52,947 bases of DNA, from positions 1-52,947 of the forward strand of contig JAURER010000020.1 in the NCBI GenBank assembly GCA_030827315.1, read 5' to 3'. Shown piece by piece: positions 9,620 through 17,549 of the stretch. A program made the position numbers and the translations under genes. How positions within the stretch are numbered: position 1 is the first letter of the stretch; each line of letters opens with the position of its first letter. The notes beneath the pieces were generated by a model. It ran no database searches. It was not told the DNA's origin and saw only the letters and a program-made list of their open reading frames with translations. Source of the DNA: Gemmatimonadota bacterium (GTDB lineage: Bacteria > Gemmatimonadota > Gemmatimonadetes > Longimicrobiales > Gaopeijiaceae).

Positions 9620-9913
9620 TCAGCCCTGCGTCGAGCGCTCCAGCTGCTCCGCGAGACGGTCGACGCGTGCCGCGAGCTGCGCCCTGACGCGCACGAGCTC
9701 CTCCTGCGCCTGGAAGTAGTCGTCGGCGATGGAGAGCGCGGCCAGAATCGCGGCCTTGTGCCCTTCGATGAGGCCCGCCTGCGTCCGGATCTGATGGATC
9801 CGATCGTCGACGCGCTCAGCGCACCGGCGCGTGTAATCCGGCTCGGCCGCCGCACGAATCGTGTGTTCCTCGCCGGCGATGCGCACGGTCACGGAGGTCT
9901 TGTCCGGGGTCAT
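9620..9913 (-). CDS. zapA: Cell division protein ZapA
   Basis: FtsZ-ring-associated protein that bundles FtsZ filaments at midcell. The 97 residues have the family's two-part form. The N-terminal globular part is VTVRIAGEEHTIRAAAEPDYTRRCAERVDDRI. The C-terminal coiled coil starts with KAAILAALSIADDYFQAQEEL. The ATG overlaps the stop of the upstream coiled-coil gene by 4 bases. The pheT-coiled coil-zapA-rny order recurs in several phyla, which supports the call. Confidence 0.9.
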   Translation of the reverse strand: MTPDKTSVTVRIAGEEHTIRAAAEPDYTRRCAERVDDRIHQIRTQAGLIEGHKAAILAALSIADDYFQAQEELVRVRAQLAARVDRLAEQLERSTQG

Positions 9914-10221
9914 CCCTGGTTCTCCAGAAAGCGGATGCGCGCGATCATGCGGTCGACGCCGTCGCGGCCGCGCTCGAGGCGCGCCCGCAGATCGGCGTTC
10001 TCCTCCTCGAGGGTGCGGATCCGGGTCATGATGCGGCCTGCCTCGGCCTCGTCCCCCGTGAACCGCTTCACCGCCTCTGTGAGCTCGGCCACCCGTGCTT
10101 CGGCAGCCTCGGCGCGCACCGTCAGTCGGCCGCGCTGCTCGACCATCCGCGCGATGGCGCCCTCCAGGCGCGAGAACGCGGCCTGTTCGGCCACGGCGCC
10201 GCTATCCTCGGGCTTTGACAC
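9910..10221 (-). CDS. ZapB-like coiled-coil protein
   Basis: 103 residues, almost entirely predicted coiled coil with heptad Leu/Ile/Val (for example FSRLEGAIARMVEQRGRL and TRIRTLEEENADLRARL), and no membrane segment. The location between pheT and zapA, and translational overlap with both (20 bases with pheT, 4 with zapA), suggests a division-ring partner of ZapA, as ZapB is. The assignment rests on context and coiled-coil character, because such sequences give little specific homology. The short C-terminal tail IARIRFLENQG matches small coiled-coil proteins from the same locus in other phyla only in general style. Confidence 0.65.
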   Translation of the reverse strand: MSKPEDSGAVAEQAAFSRLEGAIARMVEQRGRLTVRAEAAEARVAELTEAVKRFTGDEAEAGRIMTRIRTLEEENADLRARLERGRDGVDRMIARIRFLENQG

Positions 10222-12610
10222 CGAAATCCTCCTCGAGGCGTTTCAGGACCATGCCGACGTTGCGGTCGACTTCCTTGTCCTTCAGGGTCCGCTCCGGCGC
10301 GCGGAAGCGCAAGCGAAACGCTACCGACCGCGTGCCCTCGGCGAGCCCCTCTCCCGTGTAGACGTCGAACAGGTCCACGGACTCCAGCTCCGACCCGCCC
10401 GCGGACCGAATGGCCTCGGTGACGGCGGCCGCCGTGACGCCCTCGGGAAGAAGCAGCGCCAGATCCCGCTCCGACGACGGATACTGCGGGAGCGGGCGGT
10501 GCGTGACCGGCACCCGGGGGGCCGGCTCGGCGGGAAGCGTCACCTCGATCGCCCACACGTCTCCAGCCCACGGTGGCAGGTCCAGGGCGCCGTCCGCCAC
10601 CCGCCCGGCGCGGCCCACCGCGACGCCCCCTTCGATCACCCCCTCGAAGCTCATGGCCACGTCGAGCCGGTCGAGGTCCGTCCCGCCCGCGCGTAGCTCC
10701 ACGGGCCCTCCCCAGGCGCGCCGAAGGACGTCTTCGAAGAGCGCCTTGACGTCCCATACCCCGAACGGCTCCGCCGGGCGGGACCAGTGTGCCGGCTCAC
10801 GGTCCCCGGCGAGGATCGCGCACAGGTGCGTCTCCTCGTGCGGCGGCTCGCCCGGTCCGGCCCTGCGGAACGATGTCCCGATCTCGAAGAGCCGCACGTC
10901 GCGGTTGCCGTGCGCCATGTTGTGCTCGAGTCGCCGAAGGAGCGAAGGCAGGATCCACCGCCGCATCACGGGGTGCGCCGTGCTCACGGGGTTCGATACC
11001 TCGACGTCCCCCTGGTCGGCCGGCGCGAACGCAGGCGTCTGCGCCTCGAAGAGCCCCCGCCCCGCCAGCGTGGCCCGGAGCTCGTCCTCGAGCTGGAAGA
11101 GCGGGTGGTCGGGCACGGTGCCCGGCCGGCCCGGGCCGAGCTTCGACGGGAACCGGTCGAAGCCGTGCGTCCTTGCCACCTCCTCGATCAGGTCGACCTC
11201 GCGGGTCACGTCGTAGCTGCGGAAGCCGGGCACGCGCACCCGGAGGACGCCGTCCTTTTCCCCTTCCACCGTGAAGCCGAGGGGAGCCAGGAGCTCGCGA
11301 ACGTACTCGCTCTCGAAGGGGATCCCCAGGAGGTGCTCGATGCGCGAGAGCCGCAGCTCGACGACGGCAGGGCGGAAGGGCACGGGACAGCAGTCGAGGA
11401 TCGGGCCGTCCAGCCTCCCGCCCGCGATGGCCAGGATGAGCGCCGCCGCGCGCTCGACGGCGGTGCGCATCCCCTCGGGGTCCACGCCCCGCTCGAAGCG
11501 GTACGACGCGTCCGTGGACATGATCAGCGCCCGGCGCGTGGCGCGGATCGACTTGGGGTCGAACAGCGCGCACTCCAGGAGCACGTCGACGGTGTCGTCG
11601 CCAACCTCCGAATGCAGCCCGCCCATGACGCCGGCGATGGCCACCGGCCGCACGGCATCGCAGATCATGAGCATGTCCGGCGTGATCGCCCGCTCTTCGT
11701 CGTCGAGCGTCATGAACGACGTTTCCGACTCCGCGGCACGGCGCACCACGACTGTGGCGTCGGTGAGCCTGGACAGGTCGAACGCGTGCAGCGGCTGGCC
11801 CAGCTCGAGCATCACGTAATTGGTGGCGTCCACCACGTTGTTGATCGGCCGCGATCCCGCCCCGCGCAGCCGCTCCTGCAGCCAGGCAGGTGAGGGCCCG
11901 ATCTTCACGCCCCGCAGGACCGCGCCGAGATACCGCGAGCACAGGTCCGGGTCGTCGATGCGGATCGAGACGCCCGCGCTCGACACCCGCTCCTCGTGCT
12001 CCACGTACCGGGCCGCGAGCGGCACGGCGCCCGGGATTTCCGCGAGCCTCACGCTCCCCTCGCCCAGGGGCGCCGCTTCCCGCGCGATCCCGACGTGAGA
12101 CAGCAGGTCGCCGCGGTTCACGGTGATCTCGACGTCGAGCGTCCAATCGTCGAGGCCGAGGGCCGCGACGAAGGGCTCGCCCGGCGTGAAGGCGCCGTGC
12201 AGCTCCATGAGGCCCGAGTGGTCCGCGCCGAGCCCCAGCTCCCTCGCGGAGCACAGCATGCCCTCCGACGTCTCACCACGGATCTTGGCCTTCTTGATCC
12301 GGAAGTCGCCGGGCAGGACGGAGTCGACCGGCGCGAACGGATACCAGGCGCCGCCGGTCACGTTCGGGGCTCCGCAGACCACATGCACCACGCCCGATCC
12401 CCCGTCGACCTCGCAGAGCGACAGCCGGTCTGCGTTCGGGTGCTGCACTGCGGTGATCACCCGGGCGATCACGACGTCGCCGAGCCCCTCGCCCGGAGAC
12501 GAGATCTCCTCCACCGGGGCGCCGCGAAGCGCGAGGTGCTCGGCGATCTCCCGAGCGGTGCCCTTGAGCCCCGGGACCATCTCCCGCAGCCATCGGATCG
12601 AAACGTTCAT
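10202..12610 (-). CDS. pheT: Phenylalanyl-tRNA synthetase beta subunit
   Basis: Beta chain of the alpha2-beta2 PheRS, with tRNA-binding and editing functions. At 802 residues it has full family length. The order is MNVSIRWLREMVPGL, an EMAP/OB tRNA-binding domain (HPNADRLSLCEVD and VVCGAPNV), the B3/B4 editing domain (RPINNVVDATNYVMLELGQ then HAFDLSRL), the B5 domain, the catalytic-like core, and the C-terminal ferredoxin-like anticodon domain (YPSSERDLALLLPEGV). The ATG at 12608-12610 overlaps the pheS stop by 4 bases. An open frame runs upstream through pheS in another phase, but the family N-terminus fixes this start. Confidence 0.97.
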   Translation of the reverse strand: MNVSIRWLREMVPGLKGTAREIAEHLALRGAPVEEISSPGEGLGDVVIARVITAVQHPNADRLSLCEVDGGSGVVHVVCGAPNVTGGAWYPFAPVDSVLPGDFRIKKAKIRGETSEGMLCSARELGLGADHSGLMELHGAFTPGEPFVAALGLDDWTLDVEITVNRGDLLSHVGIAREAAPLGEGSVRLAEIPGAVPLAARYVEHEERVSSAGVSIRIDDPDLCSRYLGAVLRGVKIGPSPAWLQERLRGAGSRPINNVVDATNYVMLELGQPLHAFDLSRLTDATVVVRRAAESETSFMTLDDEERAITPDMLMICDAVRPVAIAGVMGGLHSEVGDDTVDVLLECALFDPKSIRATRRALIMSTDASYRFERGVDPEGMRTAVERAAALILAIAGGRLDGPILDCCPVPFRPAVVELRLSRIEHLLGIPFESEYVRELLAPLGFTVEGEKDGVLRVRVPGFRSYDVTREVDLIEEVARTHGFDRFPSKLGPGRPGTVPDHPLFQLEDELRATLAGRGLFEAQTPAFAPADQGDVEVSNPVSTAHPVMRRWILPSLLRRLEHNMAHGNRDVRLFEIGTSFRRAGPGEPPHEETHLCAILAGDREPAHWSRPAEPFGVWDVKALFEDVLRRAWGGPVELRAGGTDLDRLDVAMSFEGVIEGGVAVGRAGRVADGALDLPPWAGDVWAIEVTLPAEPAPRVPVTHRPLPQYPSSERDLALLLPEGVTAAAVTEAIRSAGGSELESVDLFDVYTGEGLAEGTRSVAFRLRFRAPERTLKDKEVDRNVGMVLKRLEEDFGVKARG

Positions 12611-13629
12611 GACGCGAACTGCCCCAGGAAGCGGACGTCGTTTTCGAAGAAGGTGCGAAGGTCGTCGACCCCGTGTTTGAGCATCGCGATGCGGCCCGGA
12701 CCCATGCCGAAGGCCCACCCGGTGTAGCGCTCGGGATCGAGTCCGGCGTTGGCGATGACGTTGGGATCGACCATGCCGGCGCCCATGATCTCGAGCCAGT
12801 CGGTCTCCTCCTGGCGTCCGTCGGGGCGCGTGATCACCCGCTTGACGTCGACCTCGGCGCTGGGCTCGGTGAAGGGGAAGAACGACGGCCTGAAGCGCAC
12901 GGTCGTGTCCGGACCCCAGTAGCGTCGAGCGAATTCCTCGAGGGTGGCCTTGAAATCGACGAACGACACGCCTTCGTCGATGACCAGCCCCTCGATCTGC
13001 ATGAAGGCCGGCGTGTGCGTGGCGTCGTACGTGTCGCGCCGATACACCCACCCGGGCGCGAGCACCCGGATCGGAGGGGGGTACTTCTCCATGGTGCGCA
13101 TCTGCACCGGCGACGTGTGACTGCGCAGGAGCACGGAGTCCACCAGGTACAGCGTGTCCTGCTCGTCGGCGGCCGGATGGTCCAGCGGGGTGTTCAGGGC
13201 CACAAAGTTGTACCACTCGGTGTCCGCCTCGGGCCCCCGGCTGCGCGAGAAGCCCAGCTCTCGGAAGATGTGCCAGATCTCGTCGACGGCCTGGGTGATC
13301 GGGTGCAGCCCCCCCTGCCAGGGCCGTCGCCCGGGCAGGGTCAGGTCCAGCGACCCGGCGGCGACACCACCGGCGAGCTCGGCCGCGCGCGCCTCCAACG
13401 CCTCCGAGACCGCGTTCTTGACCCGGTTCGCGTGCTGGCCCACGAGGGGGCGCTCCTCGGGCGAGAGACCTCCCAGGCCGCGCAGGATCGCCGAAATGCG
13501 ACCCTCGCTGCGTCCCAGGAAGGTGATGCGCACGGACTCGAGCGCCGACGCCTCGGACGCCCGGGCGATGGCCGCCAGCGCCTCCGTTTCGAGGGATGCG
13601 AGCGCTTCGATCGGGTTTGTGTCGGTCAT
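12607..13629 (-). CDS. pheS: Phenylalanyl-tRNA synthetase alpha subunit
   Basis: Catalytic class II subunit that attaches Phe to tRNA-Phe. The 340 residues have an N-terminal coiled coil, followed by motif 1 (HPITQAVDEIWHIFRELGF), motif 2 (RTMEKYPPPIRVLAPGWVYRRD then THTPAFMQIEGLVID), and motif 3 (WAFGMGPGRIAMLKHGVDDLR). It leads the four-gene pheS-pheT-zapB-like-zapA operon. The ATG is at 13627-13629. The 174-base gap upstream must contain the promoter, but no convincing -35/-10 pair was found by eye. Confidence 0.97.
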   Translation of the reverse strand: MTDTNPIEALASLETEALAAIARASEASALESVRITFLGRSEGRISAILRGLGGLSPEERPLVGQHANRVKNAVSEALEARAAELAGGVAAGSLDLTLPGRRPWQGGLHPITQAVDEIWHIFRELGFSRSRGPEADTEWYNFVALNTPLDHPAADEQDTLYLVDSVLLRSHTSPVQMRTMEKYPPPIRVLAPGWVYRRDTYDATHTPAFMQIEGLVIDEGVSFVDFKATLEEFARRYWGPDTTVRFRPSFFPFTEPSAEVDVKRVITRPDGRQEETDWLEIMGAGMVDPNVIANAGLDPERYTGWAFGMGPGRIAMLKHGVDDLRTFFENDVRFLGQFAS

Positions 13630-13735
13630 CTCAACGCGTTGCGATGCAGGAAGTTCAAGCGGATCGCCTCAGGAACGACCCGAAAGCTACAAGGGACGCA
13701 TGTGCTTCACTACAGCCGGGGTCCTGGAACGTCGA

Positions 13736-13767
13736 GGGGGTCCCGCGGACCGTGCCGCGGGACCCCC
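13736..13767 (-). terminator. Hairpin terminator after rplT
   Basis: A perfect 13-bp inverted repeat (13736-13748 with 13755-13767) around a 6-base loop lies 37 bases past the rplT stop. No T-run follows on the minus strand, so it may act as a strong stem-loop or processing barrier rather than a textbook intrinsic terminator. Confidence 0.6.
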
Positions 13768-13803
13768 ATCGTCGCTCCTGGGCGGCCCCGGGGCCGGCCG
13801 CGG

Positions 13804-14172
13804 TCAGCTCGCCTTGGCGGCGAGGCTGTCCCTGGCCTGCGCGACGATCGCGCCGAACGCATCGGGATTCCGGACGGCGAGGTCGGCCATCGCCTTGCGA
13901 TCGAGCTCGATGCCGGCGTGCTTGCACCCGTTGATGAACACGGAATACGACATGTCGTGCTCACGCACGGCCGCGTTGATGCGCGCGATCCAGAGGCGCC
14001 GGAAGTTGCGCTTCTTCTTCTTCCGGTCCCGGTACGCGTGCTCCCAGCCCTTCTCGACCGCGTCCTTCGCGGTCTTGTAGAGGTTCTTCCGGCCGCCGAA
14101 GTAACCCTTGGCGACCTTGAAGATCTTCTTCTTCCGATTGTTCCGCGCCACGGCGGAGGTTGAACGTGGCAT
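13804..14172 (-). CDS. rplT: 50S ribosomal protein L20
   Basis: 23S rRNA-binding protein needed for early 50S assembly, and a translational or transcriptional repressor of its own operon in the bacteria where this has been studied. The 122 residues show the basic N-terminal extension [27 protein letters not shown] and the globular part with [11 protein letters not shown]. The length is normal. AAGGAGG precedes the ATG at 14172, and only 12 bases separate it from rpmI. This is the third gene of infC-rpmI-rplT. Confidence 0.97.
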   Translation of the reverse strand: MPRSTSAVARNNRKKKIFKVAKGYFGGRKNLYKTAKDAVEKGWEHAYRDRKKKKRNFRRLWIARINAAVREHDMSYSVFINGCKHAGIELDRKAMADLAVRNPDAFGAIVAQARDSLAAKAS

Positions 14173-14184
14173 TTCGTGGCCTCC

Positions 14185-14385
14185 TTACGCGCCGTAGGGG
14201 AGAATCTTGTCCAGACGACGCGAGTCGCCCCGGGCAGCCACCTCGGACTGACGAAGGCGACGCTTACGCTTGCGCGTCTTCTTTGTGAGGATGTGGCTCT
14301 TGTTGGCCCTCATCCGCTTCCACTTTCCGGAGCCGGTCTTCGAGACCCGCTTCGCCGCCCCACGATGGGACTTCATCTTCGGCAT
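14185..14385 (-). CDS. rpmI: 50S ribosomal protein L35
   Basis: Small basic 50S protein of 66 residues with the typical opening [21 protein letters not shown] and many Lys/Arg residues. It sits between infC and rplT in the universal order. The C-terminal tail ([23 protein letters not shown]) is ordinary for the family. Confidence 0.97.
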   Translation of the reverse strand: MPKMKSHRGAAKRVSKTGSGKWKRMRANKSHILTKKTRKRKRRLRQSEVAARGDSRRLDKILPYGA

Positions 14386-14430
14386 GGTACCGCTCTTCTC
14401 CGTGTTCCCCGTACGTCCCGGGGTGTGATT

Positions 14431-14946
14431 CTAGGCTTTCAGGGGGCCGACGATCATCGACATCACCCGCCCCTCCATGCTTGGCTGAGATTCGGCCTTT
14501 CCGAGCTCCTGGAGATCCTCCATCACGCGAGCCAGCACCTCGAGCCCGAGCTCCGGGTGGGTCACCTGACGACCTCGGAACATCATCGTCAGCTTGACCT
14601 TGTTCCCTTCCTCGAGGAACCGCTTCGCGTGACCCACCTTGAAGCTGTAATCGTGCGACTCGATTCCGGGCCGGAACTTGACCTCTTTGACCCTGATCGT
14701 GTGCTGCTTCTTCCGCGCTTCGCGACGTGCCCGCTCCGCCTCGTACTTGAACTTGCCGTAGTCCATCATCTTGACCACGGGCGGCCGGGCTTCCGCCGCT
14801 ACTTCCACCAGGTCCATTCCGCGTGCCGCGGCCCGCTCGCGGGCCTCGTCGATCGAGACGATGCCGATCTGCTCGCCATCGTCCTGAATCAGCCGCACCG
14901 GGCTGATCCGGATCTGCTCGTTGACGCGGACTCTCTTGTCGCTGAT
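14431..14946 (-). CDS. infC: Translation initiation factor IF-3 (ATC start)
   Basis: Binds the 30S subunit and discriminates against poor start codons. The start is ATC at 14944-14946, giving (M)SDKRVRVNEQIRISPVRLI. It is the only choice that supplies the conserved RVNEQIR N-terminus, and GGAGG lies 7 bases upstream. A GTG at 14898 would remove that region. The protein is then 171 residues, the family norm, with the linker helix ARREARKKQHTIRVKEVKFRP and the C-terminal domain KVKLTMMFRGRQ. Rare start codons allow IF-3 to repress its own translation in other bacteria. The leader also carries an attenuator-like terminator. Confidence 0.96.
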   Translation of the reverse strand: MSDKRVRVNEQIRISPVRLIQDDGEQIGIVSIDEARERAAARGMDLVEVAAEARPPVVKMMDYGKFKYEAERARREARKKQHTIRVKEVKFRPGIESHDYSFKVGHAKRFLEEGNKVKLTMMFRGRQVTHPELGLEVLARVMEDLQELGKAESQPSMEGRVMSMIVGPLKA

Positions 14947-15004
14947 CTCCCTGCCTCCGCTTGAGTCTTATCGAGGGCCCTGTCCGGCGCCCGTACCACC
15001 ATGC

Positions 15005-15029
15005 AAAAAGCCCGAGACGAGTCCCGGGC
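15005..15029 (-). terminator. Intrinsic terminator/attenuator in the infC leader
   Basis: On the minus strand, GCCCGGGA-CTCG-TCTCGGGC forms an 8-bp stem (one G-T pair) with a tetraloop, followed at once by TTTTT (15009-15005). It lies 58 bases upstream of the infC ATC and 206 bases past the thrS stop. Either it ends the thrS transcript, or, given the promoter candidate upstream at 15174-15202, it attenuates infC-rpmI-rplT as L20 leaders do. Confidence 0.75.
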
Positions 15030-15173
15030 CGCGACCGGGACGACGACCCCCGCATGAGCGAAGCCCGCCGACCCTTGCGACCCTCATGTCGGCTCCGGAG
15101 AGCCCTGAAGGTGGAACCGCCGGTCCGGGCGGCCCTCTTCCTGTAATGTCTTCACCGATCGCGGTGAGGCGGA

Positions 15174-15202
15174 AAGATGCCGGAGGATGCCCGGCAGGTC
15201 AA
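15174..15202 (-). promoter_or_regulatory. Candidate sigma-70 promoter for infC-rpmI-rplT
   Basis: TTGACC (15202-15197), a 17-base spacer, and CATCTT (15179-15174) read toward infC. The -35 box matches 5 of 6 and the -10 box 3 of 6. It would give a leader of about 220 nt containing the terminator at 15005-15029. Confidence 0.35.
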
Positions 15203-15235
15203 CGGTTGCGGGGCTTTCCCCCTTCGACCCGCCGG

Positions 15236-17167
15236 TCAGTCGAGCGCGCGGGTCCGGATCTTCTCCGTCAGGACGTCGAGGAAGGCGCCGCGGCTCATCA
15301 CCTCCTGCTTCCGCCCCGCCCCCCGTCGCCGCACGGCGACCGTGCCATCGCTGGCCTCGCGCTCCCCGACGATCGCCATATACGGGATCTTGAGGCTCTC
15401 CGCCTCGCGGATGCGGTAGTTCAGGGTCTCCCGCTCCTCCACGTGCACCCTCACCCCTGCGGCCGCGAGCCCCGCGGCGGCTTCGCGCGCACTCGTCTCC
15501 CACTGCTCGCTGATGGGCAGCACCCGGACCTGCTCCGGAGCCAGCCACGTCGGGAACGCCCCTGCGAAGTGCTCGATCAGGATGGCGATGAAGCGCTCGA
15601 ACGATCCGCACACCGCGCGATGGATCACGACCGGTCGGTGAGGCGCGTTGTCCTGACCCACGTAGTTGAGGTCGAAGCGCTCCGGGGCGTTGTAGTCGAG
15701 CTGGATCGTGCCGAGCTGCCAGCTGCGCCCGATGGAGTCGGTGACGTGGAAGTCGATCTTGGGGCCGTAAAAGGCCCCGTCGCCGGGCTCGACTTCGTAG
15801 GGCCGGCCGGTGGCCTCCAGCGCCTCCCGCAACGCCGCCTCCGCGTGATCCCACTGCGCGTCGCTGCCGATGCGCTGCTCGGGCCTGGTCGCGAACTTGA
15901 TGGACGACTCGAGACCGAAGGCCTCGTAGTGGCCGAGGATGAAGTCCGTCAGGAACCGGACCTCCTGGGCGATCTGGTCTTCCCGCAGATACACGTGGCA
16001 GTCGTCCTGCGCGAACTGGCGCACCCTCGTGAGGCCGGACAGCGCACCCGAGAGCTCGTTGCGGTGCAGCACGTCGAGCGTCGCGTATCGGATGGGGAGC
16101 TCGCGGTACGAGTGCGTCTGCGACGCGTAGTAGATGTGGTGCGAGGGGCAGTTCATCGGCTTGAGCGACATGTCGTGCTCCCCCGATTCGGCGTCGAGCA
16201 CGAGGAACATGTTCTCGCGGTACTTCCCCCAGTGCCCGGACTGCTCCCACAGCTCCTTGGTGTACAGCAGGGGGGTCTTCACCTCAAGGAAGCTCTCCGC
16301 CTGCCGCTCGCGCACGAACCGCTCGAGGGTGTTGTACATGGCCGTGCCCCTCGGTGTCCAGAACGCGGCACCCGGCGACACCGGGTGGAACTGGAAGAGG
16401 TCGAGCTCGCGGCCGAGACGGCGATGGTCCCGCCGTCGGGCCTCCTCGAGGCGGTGGAGGTGCGTGTCCAGGTCGTCTTTGCGATGGAAGGCCGTTCCGT
16501 AGATGCGCTGAAGCATCTGCCGCTTCTCGTCGCCCCTCCAGTACGCTCCCGCGCCCGACAGGAGCTTGAAGTGCTTCAGGTGCCCCGTACTCGGCACGTG
16601 CGGACCCCTGCACAGGTCGAGGAAGGGCCCGTTCTGGTAGACGGTGATCACCTCGGCGTCGTCGAATTCCTCGAGACGCTCGAGTTTGAGCGGGTCGTCG
16701 GCGAAGAGCTTTCGGGCCTCGGCCTTGTCTACGCGGCGGCGCTCGAACGGCTGATCGGCCTCGACCACCTCCGTCATCTTCTGCTCGAAGGCCGCGAGGT
16801 CGTCGGGCGTGAACGGCGCGTCCACGTCGAAGTCGTAGTAAAAGCCCTCGTCGATGGCGGGCCCAAACCCGATCCCCGCACCCGGGCGCAGCTCGCGCAC
16901 CGCGGTGGCGAGGATATGCGCGGCGGAGTGCCGGAGCACGGGGAGCGACTCGGGATCGCGGGCCGTGAGGATGCGGATCGCCGTGTCGTGCTCGATCGGC
17001 TCACCCAGCCCGACCGTCCGGCCGTCGATGACGGCCGCGAGAGCGGCCTTGGCCAACCCCGGCCCGATGCTCGCCGCAACGTCTCCCGGCGTCGAGCCCG
17101 CCGGCAGGGTGAGCACGGTGCCGTCGGGAAGCGTGATCTGGATCGCGTCGCTGGCCATCGTCGTCAT
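15236..17167 (-). CDS. thrS: Threonyl-tRNA synthetase
   Basis: Class II synthetase that charges tRNA-Thr. The 643 residues contain the N-terminal TGS domain (ITLPDGTVLTLPAGSTPGDVA), the SAD editing domain with HSAAHILATAV and, later, FYYDFDVD, then the catalytic core (zinc ligands in NCPSHHIYYAS; RNELSGALSGLTRVRQFAQDDCH), and the C-terminal anticodon-binding domain (QVRVLPISEQWETSA). The start is ATG 17165-17167, with a second in-frame ATG at 17158 that equally fits. Neither has a strong ribosome site. The leader carries a hairpin with a nearby T5 tract. Confidence 0.97.
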   Translation of the reverse strand: MTTMASDAIQITLPDGTVLTLPAGSTPGDVAASIGPGLAKAALAAVIDGRTVGLGEPIEHDTAIRILTARDPESLPVLRHSAAHILATAVRELRPGAGIGFGPAIDEGFYYDFDVDAPFTPDDLAAFEQKMTEVVEADQPFERRRVDKAEARKLFADDPLKLERLEEFDDAEVITVYQNGPFLDLCRGPHVPSTGHLKHFKLLSGAGAYWRGDEKRQMLQRIYGTAFHRKDDLDTHLHRLEEARRRDHRRLGRELDLFQFHPVSPGAAFWTPRGTAMYNTLERFVRERQAESFLEVKTPLLYTKELWEQSGHWGKYRENMFLVLDAESGEHDMSLKPMNCPSHHIYYASQTHSYRELPIRYATLDVLHRNELSGALSGLTRVRQFAQDDCHVYLREDQIAQEVRFLTDFILGHYEAFGLESSIKFATRPEQRIGSDAQWDHAEAALREALEATGRPYEVEPGDGAFYGPKIDFHVTDSIGRSWQLGTIQLDYNAPERFDLNYVGQDNAPHRPVVIHRAVCGSFERFIAILIEHFAGAFPTWLAPEQVRVLPISEQWETSAREAAAGLAAAGVRVHVEERETLNYRIREAESLKIPYMAIVGEREASDGTVAVRRRGAGRKQEVMSRGAFLDVLTEKIRTRALD

Positions 17168-17204
17168 CTGGTGACGGGCCTGCACCCGACAGGGAAAGAC
17201 CCGG

Positions 17205-17229
17205 AAAAAGGGAGGCGCGGCATCGCGCC
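17205..17229 (-). terminator. Hairpin plus T-tract in the thrS leader
   Basis: GGCGCG-ATGC-CGCGCC forms a 6-bp GC stem on the minus strand. It is followed by TCCC and then TTTTT (17209-17205), 37 bases before the thrS ATG. A second inverted repeat, GCACACC/GGTGTGC, lies just upstream. The room left for a promoter below it is too small, so transcription must read through it. That makes an attenuator more likely than a simple end signal. The four-base offset of the T-tract weakens the call. Confidence 0.45.
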
Positions 17230-17268
17230 AGGGCACACCCGCTCCCGTCAACGGTGTGCGGGCGCCCA

Positions 17269-17297
17269 ACGATGGCGGAGGGCGATGCGGGGGTCAA
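17269..17297 (-). promoter_or_regulatory. Candidate sigma-70 promoter for thrS
   Basis: TTGACC (17297-17292), a 17-base spacer, and CATCGT (17274-17269) point toward thrS. The layout is nearly the same as the infC candidate. It would give a leader of about 95 nt holding two hairpins. Confidence 0.35.
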
Positions 17298-17361
17298 CCG
17301 AGCGGCGTGTGGCCTCGGGCCCGCTCGCGTGCCTGGTTCGCCGCCCGCCCCCGGGACGCCC

Positions 17362-17547
17362 TCACCCTCTTCGGAACACCAGGTACCCCCCGAACGGGAA
17401 GAGGACGATCCACCCCATGACCAGCCCGTCCCGCACGCGCCCCTCCGGCGCGAAGCCGGCCACGCAGAGCAGCACTACGAAGGCCAAGGCGAAGTAGAGG
17501 ATCAGCGGTTTCAGGCGTGCCGCCGACACGAAGCGACTCCGGGTCAC
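17362..17547 (-). CDS. Small two-helix membrane protein
   Basis: 61 residues with two hydrophobic segments (LILYFALAFVVLLCVAGF and GLVMGWIVLFPFGGYLVF) and no recognised motif. The start is GTG 17545-17547 because GGGGAGG lies 7 bases upstream. A GTG 6 bases earlier would be too close to that site. The gene begins 2 bases after the stop of the BNR-repeat gene and is probably cotranscribed with it. I do not recognise the family, and coding status is inferred from ribosome-site spacing and the clean helix pattern. Confidence 0.6.
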   Translation of the reverse strand: MTRSRFVSAARLKPLILYFALAFVVLLCVAGFAPEGRVRDGLVMGWIVLFPFGGYLVFRRG

Positions 17548-17549
17548 GC

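Noticed and set aside
12611-13216. N-terminal extension of PheT through pheS
   Set aside because: The frame is open only because of GC bias. The conserved PheT N-terminus begins at 12610, and PheS is encoded there in another phase.
15100-15140. T-box-like string GGTGGAACCGCC on the + strand next to thrS
   Set aside because: It resembles the T-box antiterminator consensus, but it points away from any + strand gene and lies at the 3' end of thrS. No specifier loop or AG-bulge features were found, so it is probably chance.
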